Shown here in pieces: positions 18,431 through 27,763 of a stretch of DNA of 64,000 bases. This DNA comes from Flavobacterium circumlabens. GTDB taxonomy: Bacteria; Bacteroidota; Bacteroidia; Flavobacteriales; Flavobacteriaceae. A program made the position numbers and the translations under genes. How positions within the stretch are numbered: the first letter of the stretch is position 1; each line of letters begins with the position of its first letter. The stretch is taken from positions 178,459 through 242,458 of the forward strand of contig NZ_SLWA01000004.1 of NCBI RefSeq assembly GCF_004345565.1. Reading direction: 5' to 3'. The notes below the pieces were generated by a model. It was not told the origin of the DNA, searched no databases, and saw only the letters and a program-made list of their open reading frames with translations.

Positions 18431-20812
18431 ATGATTTCAAAAAATAGCTTCATATTTCTTATCATTATTTTATCTTCATTTGCATCCTTCTCTCAGGAAA
18501 AATTTACACTAAGCGGCACTATAACGGATAATAAAAACAATGAGACCTTAATTGGTGTCAATATTTACATTCCATCCTTAAAAATAGGAACTACAACCAA
18601 TGAATATGGTTTTTATTCGCTAACTGCTCCTGCCGGAGAACAACAAATTGAAATAAGTTATGTTGGCTACCAACCCATTCAGAAAACAATAAATTTAAAT
18701 CAGAATATTAAAAATAATTTCGCCCTAAACGAAGGCGGCGAAGAACTTCAGGAAGTGGTAATTACAGACAATAAAGGCAAAGCCAACATTAAATCTCCTG
18801 AAATGAGTACCAATAAACTCTCTATTGCAGCCATCAAAAAAATGCCGGTGGTTTTGGGTGAAGTAGATGTTTTAAAATCAATTTTATTATTGCCTGGTGT
18901 GACAAATGCAGGCGAAGGTGCCTCCGGATTTAACGTCCGTGGTGGTGGTGCCGATCAGAATTTAATTTTATTAGACGAAGCCACTATCTTTAATTCTTCT
19001 CACGTATTTGGTTTCTTCTCTGTTTTTAATCCCGATGCCATTAAAGATTTAAAATTGTACAAAGGCGGAATTCCTGCCCGTTACGGAGGGAGAGCTTCTT
19101 CTGTTTTAGATATTTATCAGAAAGATGGAAGCAGCAAGGATTTTCATATGAATGGCGGAATCGGATTAATCTCAAGCCGGCTTCTTGCCGAAGGGCCGCT
19201 GGTAAAAGACAAAGGTTCCTTTTTGATTGGAGGAAGAGCTTCCTATGCCCATTTGTTTTTAAAATTATCCGAAGACAACAAAGATAATGCGGCCTATTTT
19301 TATGATCTAAACACCAAATTAAGTTATAAAGTAAACGACAATAATAGTTTATACTTATCAGGATATTTTGGCCGTGATGTCTTTAGCATCAACAAAAGTT
19401 TCTCTAATACTTACGGAAACGCAACCCTGAACCTGCGTTGGAATCACTTGTTTTCTGATAAATTATTCTCCAACCTATCCCTGATTTACAGCGACTATTA
19501 TTACGGACTGGATCTGGATTTTGTGGGTTTCAAATGGGATTCCGGCATCAAAAATTACAATATCAAATACGATTTCAAACATTATATTTCAGACAAATTC
19601 AAACTCAATTACGGATTAAGCGGTATTTATTACGAATTCAATCCCGGAACGATCAAACCAACCGGAGAGGTTTCCGGAATTAATCCGGATCAGTTAGATA
19701 AAAAATATGCTTTTGAACCTTCTGTCTATCTGGATGCCGAAAGTCAGCTTTCAAAAAAAATAACCGTTTCCTACGGATTGCGTTATAGTTTATTTTATCG
19801 TCTGGGCGCTTCTACGATTAACTATTATGCCAATAATAATCCGGTCGTTTTTAATACCAGCACAGAGATCTACGAAAAAGGCAAGCCAACTTCAACAGCC
19901 TATTTTGGTAAAAACAAAGTAATTCAGGATTATAATAATTTGGAACCGAGGTTTGCTATTTCTTATCAATTAAATGACGACCAGTCTATTAAAGCGAGCT
20001 ACAACCGAATGGCGCAATATCTTCAGCTAATTTCGAATACCTCATCGCCTACTCCGCTTGACGTATGGATGCCCAGTGACAAATACATAAAACCGCAAAT
20101 TGCAGATCAGGTCGCGCTGGGGTATTTTAGAAATATCAACAACGGGGCTTATTCTGTCGAAGTAGAAACTTATTACAAAGAAATTCAAAACAGACTGGAT
20201 TATATTGACGGTGCCGATTTAATTGCCAATGAGGCTATCGAACAGGTAATTCTAAACGGGCAAATGAGAGCGTATGGTCTGGAAATTATGTTTAAGAAAA
20301 ATGAAGGCAAATTTAACGGATGGATTTCGTATACGCTGTCAAAATCAGAACAGCAAACGCCTGGAAGAACGCCGGAAGAAACCGGAATCAACAACGGGCA
20401 ATGGTACAGTTCAGCTTATGATAAAACACATAATCTAGCCATCACCTCTGCCTACACCTTAAACGATAAATGGTCGTTTGGAGCTAATTTTGCGTTACAA
20501 TCAGGACAGCCGGTCACCTATCCGAATTCGCAATATGAATATTTGGGAATTAAAGTTCCAAACTACGGATTAAGGAATGAAAATCGTCTCCCTGCCTATC
20601 ACCATTTAGACATCTCAGCCACATTAACTTCAAGAAAAAATAAAAACAGAAATTGGAAAGGCGAATGGGTTTTCAGCATTTACAACTTGTACAATCGCCA
20701 AAATGCAGCTTCAATCAATTTCAGGCAAAATGTTGACAGCGGAGCAAATGAAGCCGTACAGACGTCCATTTTCGGAATTGTTCCTGCCGTTAGTTATAAT
20801 TTTAAATTTTAA
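18431..20812 (+). CDS. TonB-dependent outer-membrane receptor
   Basis: A 793-aa receptor with a Sec signal ending at FSQ (about residue 22). Residues about 25-105 are a carboxypeptidase-regulatory-like beta-sandwich (SGTITDNKNNETLIGVNIYI). The plug follows (about 130-235: GFNVRGGGADQNLILLDEA, then LYKGGIPARYGGRASSVLDI), then a beta-barrel ending in aromatic VSYNFKF, the outer-membrane C-terminal signature. The 36-bp gap to a DUF4249 lipoprotein makes a pair recurrent in Bacteroidota, probably an uptake complex. Ligand unknown. Confidence 0.93.
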   Translation: MISKNSFIFLIIILSSFASFSQEKFTLSGTITDNKNNETLIGVNIYIPSLKIGTTTNEYGFYSLTAPAGEQQIEISYVGYQPIQKTINLNQNIKNNFALNEGGEELQEVVITDNKGKANIKSPEMSTNKLSIAAIKKMPVVLGEVDVLKSILLLPGVTNAGEGASGFNVRGGGADQNLILLDEATIFNSSHVFGFFSVFNPDAIKDLKLYKGGIPARYGGRASSVLDIYQKDGSSKDFHMNGGIGLISSRLLAEGPLVKDKGSFLIGGRASYAHLFLKLSEDNKDNAAYFYDLNTKLSYKVNDNNSLYLSGYFGRDVFSINKSFSNTYGNATLNLRWNHLFSDKLFSNLSLIYSDYYYGLDLDFVGFKWDSGIKNYNIKYDFKHYISDKFKLNYGLSGIYYEFNPGTIKPTGEVSGINPDQLDKKYAFEPSVYLDAESQLSKKITVSYGLRYSLFYRLGASTINYYANNNPVVFNTSTEIYEKGKPTSTAYFGKNKVIQDYNNLEPRFAISYQLNDDQSIKASYNRMAQYLQLISNTSSPTPLDVWMPSDKYIKPQIADQVALGYFRNINNGAYSVEVETYYKEIQNRLDYIDGADLIANEAIEQVILNGQMRAYGLEIMFKKNEGKFNGWISYTLSKSEQQTPGRTPEETGINNGQWYSSAYDKTHNLAITSAYTLNDKWSFGANFALQSGQPVTYPNSQYEYLGIKVPNYGLRNENRLPAYHHLDISATLTSRKNKNRNWKGEWVFSIYNLYNRQNAASINFRQNVDSGANEAVQTSIFGIVPAVSYNFKF

Positions 20813-20848
20813 AAAACTCTTCCGTAAAAAGAAAGCAAAAGATATATC

Positions 20849-21670
20849 ATGAAAAAAGCAACCGTATTAATCGTATTTTTTATAGCAATCTTCTTTACAA
20901 GCTGTGAAGAAGTTGTTGATGTCGATCTGGATACTGCTCCTCCAAAATTGGTTATTGAAGCAGCAATCAACTGGAGAAAAGGAACAAACGGGGCACAGCA
21001 ATCCATCAAATTAACCACCACTACGGGTTATTTTGAAAATCAGATTCCTGTTGTTTCCGGTGCATCCGTTTTTATAAAAAACAGTGAAAACGAACAATTC
21101 AATTTTATCGAAGTTTCCAAGACCGGACGTTATGTCTGCAATAATTTCAAACCTGTAATTAACGAGCAATATACCTTGACCGTCGTTACTAACGGCACAA
21201 ACTATACGGCAACTGAAACTATGAAATCCGTAGCTCCGATTACCCGAATAGAACAAAACAACGAAGGCGGTTTTACCGGAAAAGATATCGAAGTCAAAGC
21301 CTTTTATAATGATCCGGGAAATGAAGATAATTTCTATTTATTTAAATATACCTATTCCAGTAAAGTGACTTCTACGTTTTATGCCTCTGAGGATAAATTT
21401 TACCAGGGAAACGAAATTTTCAGCAGCTCCGATGATGAGGATTTAAAAGCGGGCGATCAAATTGAAATCATACATTACGGAATCTCCGAACAATATTATA
21501 ATTATATGAATATTTTAGTGAGTATTGCAGGAAACAATGTTGGCGGGCCCTTTCAGTCGCCTCCCGCGACCGTAAAAGGCAATATTATCAACACTTCCGA
21601 TAAATCAAATTATCCGCTGGGTTATTTTTCACTGAGCGAAATTGATGTCAAAAAATATATAATCGAATAA
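20849..21670 (+). CDS. DUF4249 lipoprotein, partner of TonB receptor
   Basis: A 273-aa lipoprotein with signal ending at FFTSC (Cys19). The mature start EEVVDVDLDTAPPKLVIEA is the DUF4249 signature, followed by Ig-like strands (VSGASVFIKNSENEQFNF, GRYVCNNFKP, QYTLTVVTNG). DUF4249 proteins are encoded directly after TonB-dependent receptors and are likely surface or periplasmic accessory lipoproteins. Its gap to the downstream DinB-like gene is only 18 bp, so the operon may include three genes. Confidence 0.87.
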   Translation: MKKATVLIVFFIAIFFTSCEEVVDVDLDTAPPKLVIEAAINWRKGTNGAQQSIKLTTTTGYFENQIPVVSGASVFIKNSENEQFNFIEVSKTGRYVCNNFKPVINEQYTLTVVTNGTNYTATETMKSVAPITRIEQNNEGGFTGKDIEVKAFYNDPGNEDNFYLFKYTYSSKVTSTFYASEDKFYQGNEIFSSSDDEDLKAGDQIEIIHYGISEQYYNYMNILVSIAGNNVGGPFQSPPATVKGNIINTSDKSNYPLGYFSLSEIDVKKYIIE

Positions 21671-21688
21671 TAAACAGAAATCAGAGTT

Positions 21689-22129
21689 ATGCTAATCGAA
21701 ACCCTAAAATCACTTTTTGACCGTGATCTTACCAAATTAAAACTGGAGATTGAATCGTATCAAAATGAAACCCAAATCTGGGCAATTGACAAAAACATTT
21801 CCAATTCAGCCGGAAATCTTTGCCTGCACCTTATCGGAAACATCAATACTTATATTGGAGCAGAAATTGGAAAAACCGGTTATATCAGAAATCGTGAACT
21901 TGAATTTTCATTAAAAGACATTCCGAAAACCGAATTGATTCAAAAAATTGAGAATACCATATCGGTAGTAAATACAGCATTAGATAAGCTGACCCCAGCC
22001 GATTTAGAAGCTATTTATCCCTTAGTTGTTTTCGAAAAAGAAATGACGACCGGTTTTTTTCTGGTCCATCTTTCGACGCATTTAGCCTATCATTTAGGGC
22101 AAATCAATTATCACAGAAGATTGTTATAG
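21689..22129 (+). CDS. DinB-like four-helix metalloprotein (DUF1572 type)
   Basis: A 146-aa four-helix protein of the DinB/YfiT superfamily. His residues in LCLHLIGNIN, near LSTHLAYHLGQ and in NYHRR are the expected metal ligands. Superfamily members include bacillithiol and mycothiol transferases, though most have no known role. It lies 18 bp after the DUF4249 gene and is probably co-transcribed without an obvious functional link. Confidence 0.82.
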   Translation: MLIETLKSLFDRDLTKLKLEIESYQNETQIWAIDKNISNSAGNLCLHLIGNINTYIGAEIGKTGYIRNRELEFSLKDIPKTELIQKIENTISVVNTALDKLTPADLEAIYPLVVFEKEMTTGFFLVHLSTHLAYHLGQINYHRRLL

Positions 22130-22199
22130 CTTAAAATATTACTACGAAAAATAATAAGAAACAAATGCTTTTTTATACATGGAAATAAAATATTAACAA

Positions 22200-22207
22200 T
22201 ATATTTG
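22200..22207 (+). promoter_or_regulatory. Candidate -7 box TATATTTG
   Basis: A perfect TAnnTTTG match 17 bp before the delta-60 gene start. No clear TTG lies at the expected upstream distance. Confidence 0.4.
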
Positions 22208-22223
22208 ATACAAAAAATCCTTT

Positions 22224-24764
22224 ATGAAAAAACACTACTTATTATTAATTCTTTTTTTAATGTCATTATGCAGCAATGCACAAGTTTCTTCAGATATTGA
22301 CCCGGATTTTGACATGAAAGATGATCTTCCCAATATCACTTTGTTCAGTAAAGATTTTGCTTTACAGCCTGATGGAAAAATAGTTTTAGTAGGGAATTCC
22401 TGTTCTTATAAATTGTACAATGACAAAAATGAAGTAAAAGGAAACAATATTTTGAGGTTAAATAAAGATTTGTCTCTTGATGAAACGTTCAAAACTGGTT
22501 TAGGATTTAGTTCTTCACCATCAGGTCTTGCGATACAACCTGACGGAAAAATTCTGGTTAGCGGTTCTTTTACAACTTATGACGGTAAGCCGATAGCCAA
22601 AATAATTAGGTTAAATGCTGACGGCTCCATTGACAATACATTTAATCTTTCTGATAAAGGATTCAATGCATTTACGATTACAATTATACGCTCTATAAAA
22701 ATACAACCGGATGGAAAAATATTAATATCAGGAGTTTTCGATGTTTCCATCTATCAAAAATTCTATGGCCGCAATATGTTGCGTTTAAATGCTGACGGTA
22801 GTGTGGATAAAACTTTTCAACCAGGCTCTGGTTACCCTTATGATATTTTCAAATTTGAACTACACACTGATGGCAAAATAGTAAGAGTATATCAGAATAC
22901 GTACAACAAAGAAACAAGTTATAGAATTGACCGGTTAAATTCTGATGGCACTATAGATTCAGGATTTACTGCTATAGAAGGATTTGGCGGAATTTGTTCT
23001 GCAAATACTGTTGGATATAATAGCATGTATGATTGCAAATTAGCCATTCAAAAAGATGGTAAAATATTATTTGGCGGTTGCTACACTACATTTAAATATA
23101 TTGGAACCAGCGGCTTTATGAGATTCAACACCGATGGATCGAAAGATTTATCATTTAAATACGTTGTGCCCGGATTCCCAATGGCAACAGTAAAAGATTT
23201 TATTTTTCTTACTAATGATAAAATACTAAAAAGTGATTTGACGCTCATTAATAATGATGGTTCTATTGATAATACAATTGTTGCAAAATTAGACGCAAAT
23301 TCAAATTCAAATAAAATTCTATTGTGTCCGGATAATAAATTATTAATTTGTACTGAGAATATTGTAAACTTTACAGGAGGAAGTACTTATTTTAATAGAT
23401 TTGTTAAATTAGATTTAACTACTTCTGAAATTAACGCAAAAGAACAACCAACTACTTTTTATGGAGGAAATGACATTTTAGAAAAGCCAAATGGTGATAT
23501 TCTTGTCCTGGGAAATAGTAAAACTGCTTTTAATACAAAATATCATGATGGCATAAAATTGCTAAGCAAAAATGGCAAGCTTTCTAAAAATAAAAATTTA
23601 TACCAAAACGTATTTACATCATCCAAAAGCGAAAAAAACACATTCAGAAAAGGAATTGTTCAGCCAGATGGCAAAGTTATCTTATATAAAATTGAATCTA
23701 CAGGCTTAAGTGTTTTGGTTCGATACAATGATGATTTTACAATAGATACCTCTTTTTCGGCCCCTCTTTATATTGGACGAATATACAATCTAATATTACT
23801 GGCTGACGGAAAAATCTTAGTTACTTCAGACAATCAGGAGAGTCTTATAAGATTAAATAGCGATGGCTCGAAAGATCTTACCTTCGCTTCAACCAAAGGA
23901 TTTGACAATCTCTGCTACACTTCAGCAGTGCAGAAAGATGGAAAAATAATTGTGGCCGGTAATTTTACTTCTTTTAATGAAATAAAAACCAATCGAATTG
24001 CCAGATTTAATAGTGACGGAACATTTGACAATACTTTCCATCCTGATGAAAATCTAACCGGATTTATCTACACCACAGGCCTACAATCTGATGGAAAAAT
24101 CATAATCGCGGGACAACTAAATTTTAATGCTATAACAGAAAAGGCTTGTGTCCTAAAACGCTTAAATATTGATGGTTCTACAGATGAGTCATTTACTCAA
24201 TATAATTCTACTTATGTGGCGCATCTTGTAAGAGGTATGGAAATACAGTCCAATGATCAAATTATTCTTTTCACTAATCGAAACAGTACTACTGATTATC
24301 AGATAAATGATTTTAAACGATTAGAAAAAAATGGAGAAATAGACAACACATTTGATTCAGGTGAAGGCTTTGATGGTAACATCAGTGCCATTAAAATTCA
24401 AAAAGACGGAAAACTTTTGGTGACAGGGAGTTTTGTAAAATATAAAAGCAGCTGGTCTAATGGAACAGTCCGTTTACTTGGTACTAAAAGCACATTGGAT
24501 ACACCCGATTATTTCTTAAACAAAGGCAATTCAAATTTTGTTTTATTTCCTAACCCAGTTAAAGATGTACTGAACATTTCATCAGATGAAAATCAATCTA
24601 TAAAATCAATACAAATTTATAATACACTTGGACAATCTGTACTAGATACCAAAAACATAAAAACGTTCTCAAACATCAATGTTTCAGAATTAAACAAAGG
24701 GATTTACTTTGTCAAAATAAATTCAGACAAAGGAACAGTAACAAATAAATTTTTAAAAAATTAG
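22224..24764 (+). CDS. Secreted delta-60 repeat protein with type IX sorting domain
   Basis: An 846-aa cell-surface or secreted protein. The Sec signal ends near SNAQ (residue 20). The body is a long series of delta-60 repeats of form QPDGKI(L/V)..G.F, then RLNxDGSxDxTF, at roughly 50-60 residue spacing, probably a beta-propeller-like structure. The final 75 residues (starting FVLFPNPVKDVLNIS, with YNTLGQSV and GIYFVKI) are a type A C-terminal sorting domain for the type IX system. Middle repeats are more eroded. No catalytic domain is seen. It has its own promoter box and terminator. Confidence 0.9.
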   Translation: MKKHYLLLILFLMSLCSNAQVSSDIDPDFDMKDDLPNITLFSKDFALQPDGKIVLVGNSCSYKLYNDKNEVKGNNILRLNKDLSLDETFKTGLGFSSSPSGLAIQPDGKILVSGSFTTYDGKPIAKIIRLNADGSIDNTFNLSDKGFNAFTITIIRSIKIQPDGKILISGVFDVSIYQKFYGRNMLRLNADGSVDKTFQPGSGYPYDIFKFELHTDGKIVRVYQNTYNKETSYRIDRLNSDGTIDSGFTAIEGFGGICSANTVGYNSMYDCKLAIQKDGKILFGGCYTTFKYIGTSGFMRFNTDGSKDLSFKYVVPGFPMATVKDFIFLTNDKILKSDLTLINNDGSIDNTIVAKLDANSNSNKILLCPDNKLLICTENIVNFTGGSTYFNRFVKLDLTTSEINAKEQPTTFYGGNDILEKPNGDILVLGNSKTAFNTKYHDGIKLLSKNGKLSKNKNLYQNVFTSSKSEKNTFRKGIVQPDGKVILYKIESTGLSVLVRYNDDFTIDTSFSAPLYIGRIYNLILLADGKILVTSDNQESLIRLNSDGSKDLTFASTKGFDNLCYTSAVQKDGKIIVAGNFTSFNEIKTNRIARFNSDGTFDNTFHPDENLTGFIYTTGLQSDGKIIIAGQLNFNAITEKACVLKRLNIDGSTDESFTQYNSTYVAHLVRGMEIQSNDQIILFTNRNSTTDYQINDFKRLEKNGEIDNTFDSGEGFDGNISAIKIQKDGKLLVTGSFVKYKSSWSNGTVRLLGTKSTLDTPDYFLNKGNSNFVLFPNPVKDVLNISSDENQSIKSIQIYNTLGQSVLDTKNIKTFSNINVSELNKGIYFVKINSDKGTVTNKFLKN

Positions 24765-24765
24765 C

Positions 24766-24799
24766 AAAATGCTCTCTTAGTTGAGGGCATTTTTTTTAT
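24766..24799 (+). terminator. Terminator of the delta-60 protein gene
   Basis: Arms AAAATGCTCTC and GAGGGCATTTT, with one wobble pair, surround a TTAGTT loop and are followed by a T run. Confidence 0.85.
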
Positions 24800-24880
24800 C
24801 CTTTATTCCTATATTTCTACAAAATCTCCTTTGCAAATAATTTAGCTATTTGCCTTATCTTTTACAGCTCATAACTTTCG

Positions 24881-24888
24881 TACATTTG
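24881..24888 (+). promoter_or_regulatory. Candidate -7 box TACATTTG for thiamine pyrophosphokinase
   Basis: A TAnnTTTG match 26 bp before the start. The -33 TTG is not convincing. Confidence 0.4.
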
Positions 24889-24914
24889 CAGCACATTTCA
24901 AATCAAAAAAATAA

Positions 24915-25577
24915 ATGTCTTCACACCATATCGTACGCGACGACCAGGAACCCGCTTTAATTATTGCTAACGGTGCTGCCTGCGATCCGGAATTATTAGG
25001 TCAGTTACTCGAATGGTCACCGCTGGTTATCGTTCTCGATTCTGCTATCGAAAGAGTGATTGATCTGGGTATAAAAGTAGACGTCCTTCTGGGAGATTTC
25101 GACCGTGGTTTTGATCCTGAAAGCTACAAAACAGCGCAATATCCGCTTGAGATTGTACATGCACCGGACCAAAACAAAACTGATTTAGAGAAAGCTTTTG
25201 ATTATTTAATTGACCGCAAAATCCCTGCTGCCAATGTGGTTTGGGCAACCGGAAGACGCGCCGATCATACGATAACGAATTTAACCAACATCGTTCGGTA
25301 CAGAAATTTACTTAAGATTGTCATTCTCGACGACCACTCCAAAATATTCCTGCTGCCCCATAAATTCGAAAAATGGTATACGGCCAAAACTCCGATTTCA
25401 CTAATTCCAATTGGAGTTGTAAACGGTATTTTCTCCACCAACTTAGATTATCCACTCGAAAACGATACGCTTACCATTGGCTACAGAACCGGAAGCAGTA
25501 ATTCCGTTACAAAGGATGGTCTCGTAACCATTATGCATACTGACGGTGATTTACTGCTCATGGAATGTATGGATTAG
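24915..25577 (+). CDS. thiN: Thiamine pyrophosphokinase
   Basis: Transfers pyrophosphate from ATP to thiamine to make the cofactor TPP; cytoplasmic dimer. The 220-aa length fits. IIANGAACD is the N-terminal sheet, DVLLGDFDRG and NKTDLEKAFDYLI hold the catalytic acidic residues and the substrate Thr/Asp pair, and TGRRADHTITN is the conserved central motif. The C-terminal beta-sandwich has the SNSVTKDG segment. It is 103 bp upstream of rlmF; a TTTGGAATTTGGATTT repeat remnant lies in that gap. Confidence 0.9.
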   Translation: MSSHHIVRDDQEPALIIANGAACDPELLGQLLEWSPLVIVLDSAIERVIDLGIKVDVLLGDFDRGFDPESYKTAQYPLEIVHAPDQNKTDLEKAFDYLIDRKIPAANVVWATGRRADHTITNLTNIVRYRNLLKIVILDDHSKIFLLPHKFEKWYTAKTPISLIPIGVVNGIFSTNLDYPLENDTLTIGYRTGSSNSVTKDGLVTIMHTDGDLLLMECMD

Positions 25578-25656
25578 GAACGAGACATTTAGAGTTTGGA
25601 ATTTGGATTTTAAAAATTTGGCTTTTCAATAACCCATTTCCTCCAAAAGGAATGAC

Positions 25657-25664
25657 TATCTTTG
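25657..25664 (+). promoter_or_regulatory. Candidate -7 box TATCTTTG for rlmF
   Basis: A TAnnTTTG match 16 bp before the rlmF ATG, with a TTT about 17 bp upstream in place of the ideal TTG. Confidence 0.4.
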
Positions 25665-25680
25665 CACCCAAATTCACAAA

Positions 25681-26631
25681 ATGAAAACAATAGACAATTC
25701 CGAAAAAAACAATTTACATCCCCGAAATCTGCATCGTTCACGATATGATTTTGAACTTCTTATTTCGAATTGTCCGGAATTAAAAAAGCATGTAGCCATC
25801 AATGCTCATGGCATCGAAACTATTGATTTCAGTGATCCGCAGGCAGTAAAAATGCTCAACAAAGCATTATTACAGACCTATTACGACATTCAGGGTTGGG
25901 ATATTCCGGCCAATTATCTTTGCCCGCCAATTCCCGGCCGTGCCGATTATATTCATTATCTGGCCGATTTATTAGCCGAAACCAACAACGGAATTATTCC
26001 GGAAGGATCTTCAGTTTTAGGTCTGGATATCGGAACAGGCGCAAACTGTATTTATCCGATATTAGGGAATGCTGTTTACGACTGGAGTTTTGTAGGCACC
26101 GATATCGATTTGAAAGCAATTGAAAATTGCAGCAAAATCATCGAAGCAAACCCGAAACTAATTGATGCGATCAGTTTGCAGCAGCAAACCGAAGCGCGGT
26201 TTATTTTCAAAAACATTATAACGCCCGAAGACCGTTTTACCTTTACCATCTGTAATCCGCCTTTTCATGCCTCAGCTGAAGATGCCAATCAGAGTACGGT
26301 AAGGAAAGTTTCCAATCTGAATCCGAAAGAAAAGAAAAAAATGAATCCTGTTTTAAACTTCGGAGGTCATAATGCTGAATTGTGGTGTGACGGCGGTGAA
26401 ATTGGCTTTGTAACCCAAATGATTTACGAAAGCGCCAAATACCCAATGCAATGTTTGTGGTTTACTACTCTGGTTTCCAAAAGAGAAAATCTTTCGAGTA
26501 TTTATAAAACGTTAAACAAAGTAAACGCAGCTTCCATAAAAACAATAGACATGGCTCAGGGCCAAAAAACAAGCCGGATTATAGCCTGGACTTTCTTAAC
26601 CGAAGCACAACAGAAAACCTGGAAAATTTAA
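25681..26631 (+). CDS. rlmF: 23S rRNA (adenine-1618 N6)-methyltransferase RlmF
   Basis: SAM-dependent rRNA methyltransferase of 316 aa. The conserved N-terminus LHPRNLHRSRYDFELLI and the CPPIPGRADYIHYLADLL segment are specific to RlmF. LGLDIGTGANCIYP is the SAM loop and ICNPPFHAS the NPPF catalytic motif of N6-adenine methyltransferases. It modifies A1618 (E. coli numbering) of 23S rRNA. Confidence 0.94.
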   Translation: MKTIDNSEKNNLHPRNLHRSRYDFELLISNCPELKKHVAINAHGIETIDFSDPQAVKMLNKALLQTYYDIQGWDIPANYLCPPIPGRADYIHYLADLLAETNNGIIPEGSSVLGLDIGTGANCIYPILGNAVYDWSFVGTDIDLKAIENCSKIIEANPKLIDAISLQQQTEARFIFKNIITPEDRFTFTICNPPFHASAEDANQSTVRKVSNLNPKEKKKMNPVLNFGGHNAELWCDGGEIGFVTQMIYESAKYPMQCLWFTTLVSKRENLSSIYKTLNKVNAASIKTIDMAQGQKTSRIIAWTFLTEAQQKTWKI

Positions 26632-26736
26632 ATTATATATTTTTAAACTATACACATTGTAATTTTGATACTTTAAATTAAAATTCTAATATCTTCCCGG
26701 ACTTTTTTAAAGTACCTTTAGACTAAATTGAATTTT

Positions 26737-27681
26737 ATGAATATTAAAAAATTACTCTTCATCTCTTTATTATTTATTTTACTTGCAGGCTGTTCTTCAA
26801 CAAAAAAAGCCAAATTTGACGATTACATCTTTCAAACCAAAAAAGATAAAAATTCCTATATTACTTCGTACGACAAATCCCTGAAACTTTGGGGGATTGC
26901 GTATACTGAAGAAAATCTAAAAACCTCATACGGAACCGCTCATATTGTAATGGCCGGACCTAAAAACGGTAAAGACCTCGTTTTGCTTCACGGTATGGAC
27001 GCAAGCTCTACGATGTGGTATCCCAACATTAAAGCTTTAGCAAAGACCTACCGCGTCTACGCCATTGATTTTCTTATGGAACCCGGAAAATCTACGATAA
27101 CCTCAAACCCTCTTTCATCAGAAGAAATTGTAATTTGGTACAACGAAATTTTCAACCATTATAAACTAAAAAACTTTGATATTATCGGAGCTTCACGAGG
27201 GGGATGGATTGCGACTTTACTGGCGACTCAAAAATCAAATTCAATTGATAAAGTCGTTTTACTCAGTCCGGCTCAAACCTTCAAATTTATTGATAAAGTC
27301 GGGAAAACAACTTCTGCCCTAATGCTCAAACTTTTTCCAAGTGAAAAGAAATTCGGAAAAACATTAAAAGCTTTCGCTACACATCCGGAAAATATTAGTC
27401 CGGTATACAGAAGACAATTTTATCTGGCCAACAAATATGCCAAATCGAATTCGAGCCTGCTTAAAATGCAACCTTTTTCAGATGACGAGTTAAAATCAAT
27501 TTCAAATCCGGTTTTGGTTTTGATTGGTGATAATGATGTAATCAATTCATCGGAAAGCTTAGAAAGAGCGCAAAAATATGTGCCGAAAAGCAAAACTAAA
27601 ATCATAAAAGATGCGGGTCATTTTTTAACGATTGATCAACCCAAAATTGTAAACGATGCCATTATGGATTTTTTAAAATAG
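26737..27681 (+). CDS. Alpha/beta hydrolase lipoprotein
   Basis: A 314-aa membrane-anchored hydrolase. ATG at 26737 gives MNIKKLLFISLLFILLAGC, an ideal lipoprotein signal (Cys19); a TTG three codons upstream is less likely. LLHGMDASSTMW is the oxyanion loop, IIGASRGGW the nucleophile elbow, LIGDNDVI the acid and DAGHFL the base. The elbow GxSxG reads GASRG, which is regular. It would act in the envelope on an ester or amide of unknown identity. Confidence 0.85.
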   Translation: MNIKKLLFISLLFILLAGCSSTKKAKFDDYIFQTKKDKNSYITSYDKSLKLWGIAYTEENLKTSYGTAHIVMAGPKNGKDLVLLHGMDASSTMWYPNIKALAKTYRVYAIDFLMEPGKSTITSNPLSSEEIVIWYNEIFNHYKLKNFDIIGASRGGWIATLLATQKSNSIDKVVLLSPAQTFKFIDKVGKTTSALMLKLFPSEKKFGKTLKAFATHPENISPVYRRQFYLANKYAKSNSSLLKMQPFSDDELKSISNPVLVLIGDNDVINSSESLERAQKYVPKSKTKIIKDAGHFLTIDQPKIVNDAIMDFLK

Positions 27682-27763
27682 ACTGAATTTTTAAATTCAA
27701 CTACCTATTTTATAGAATTCAAACTTTGTATCTTTACAAAACTAAAATTTTCATCAAGCAAAA

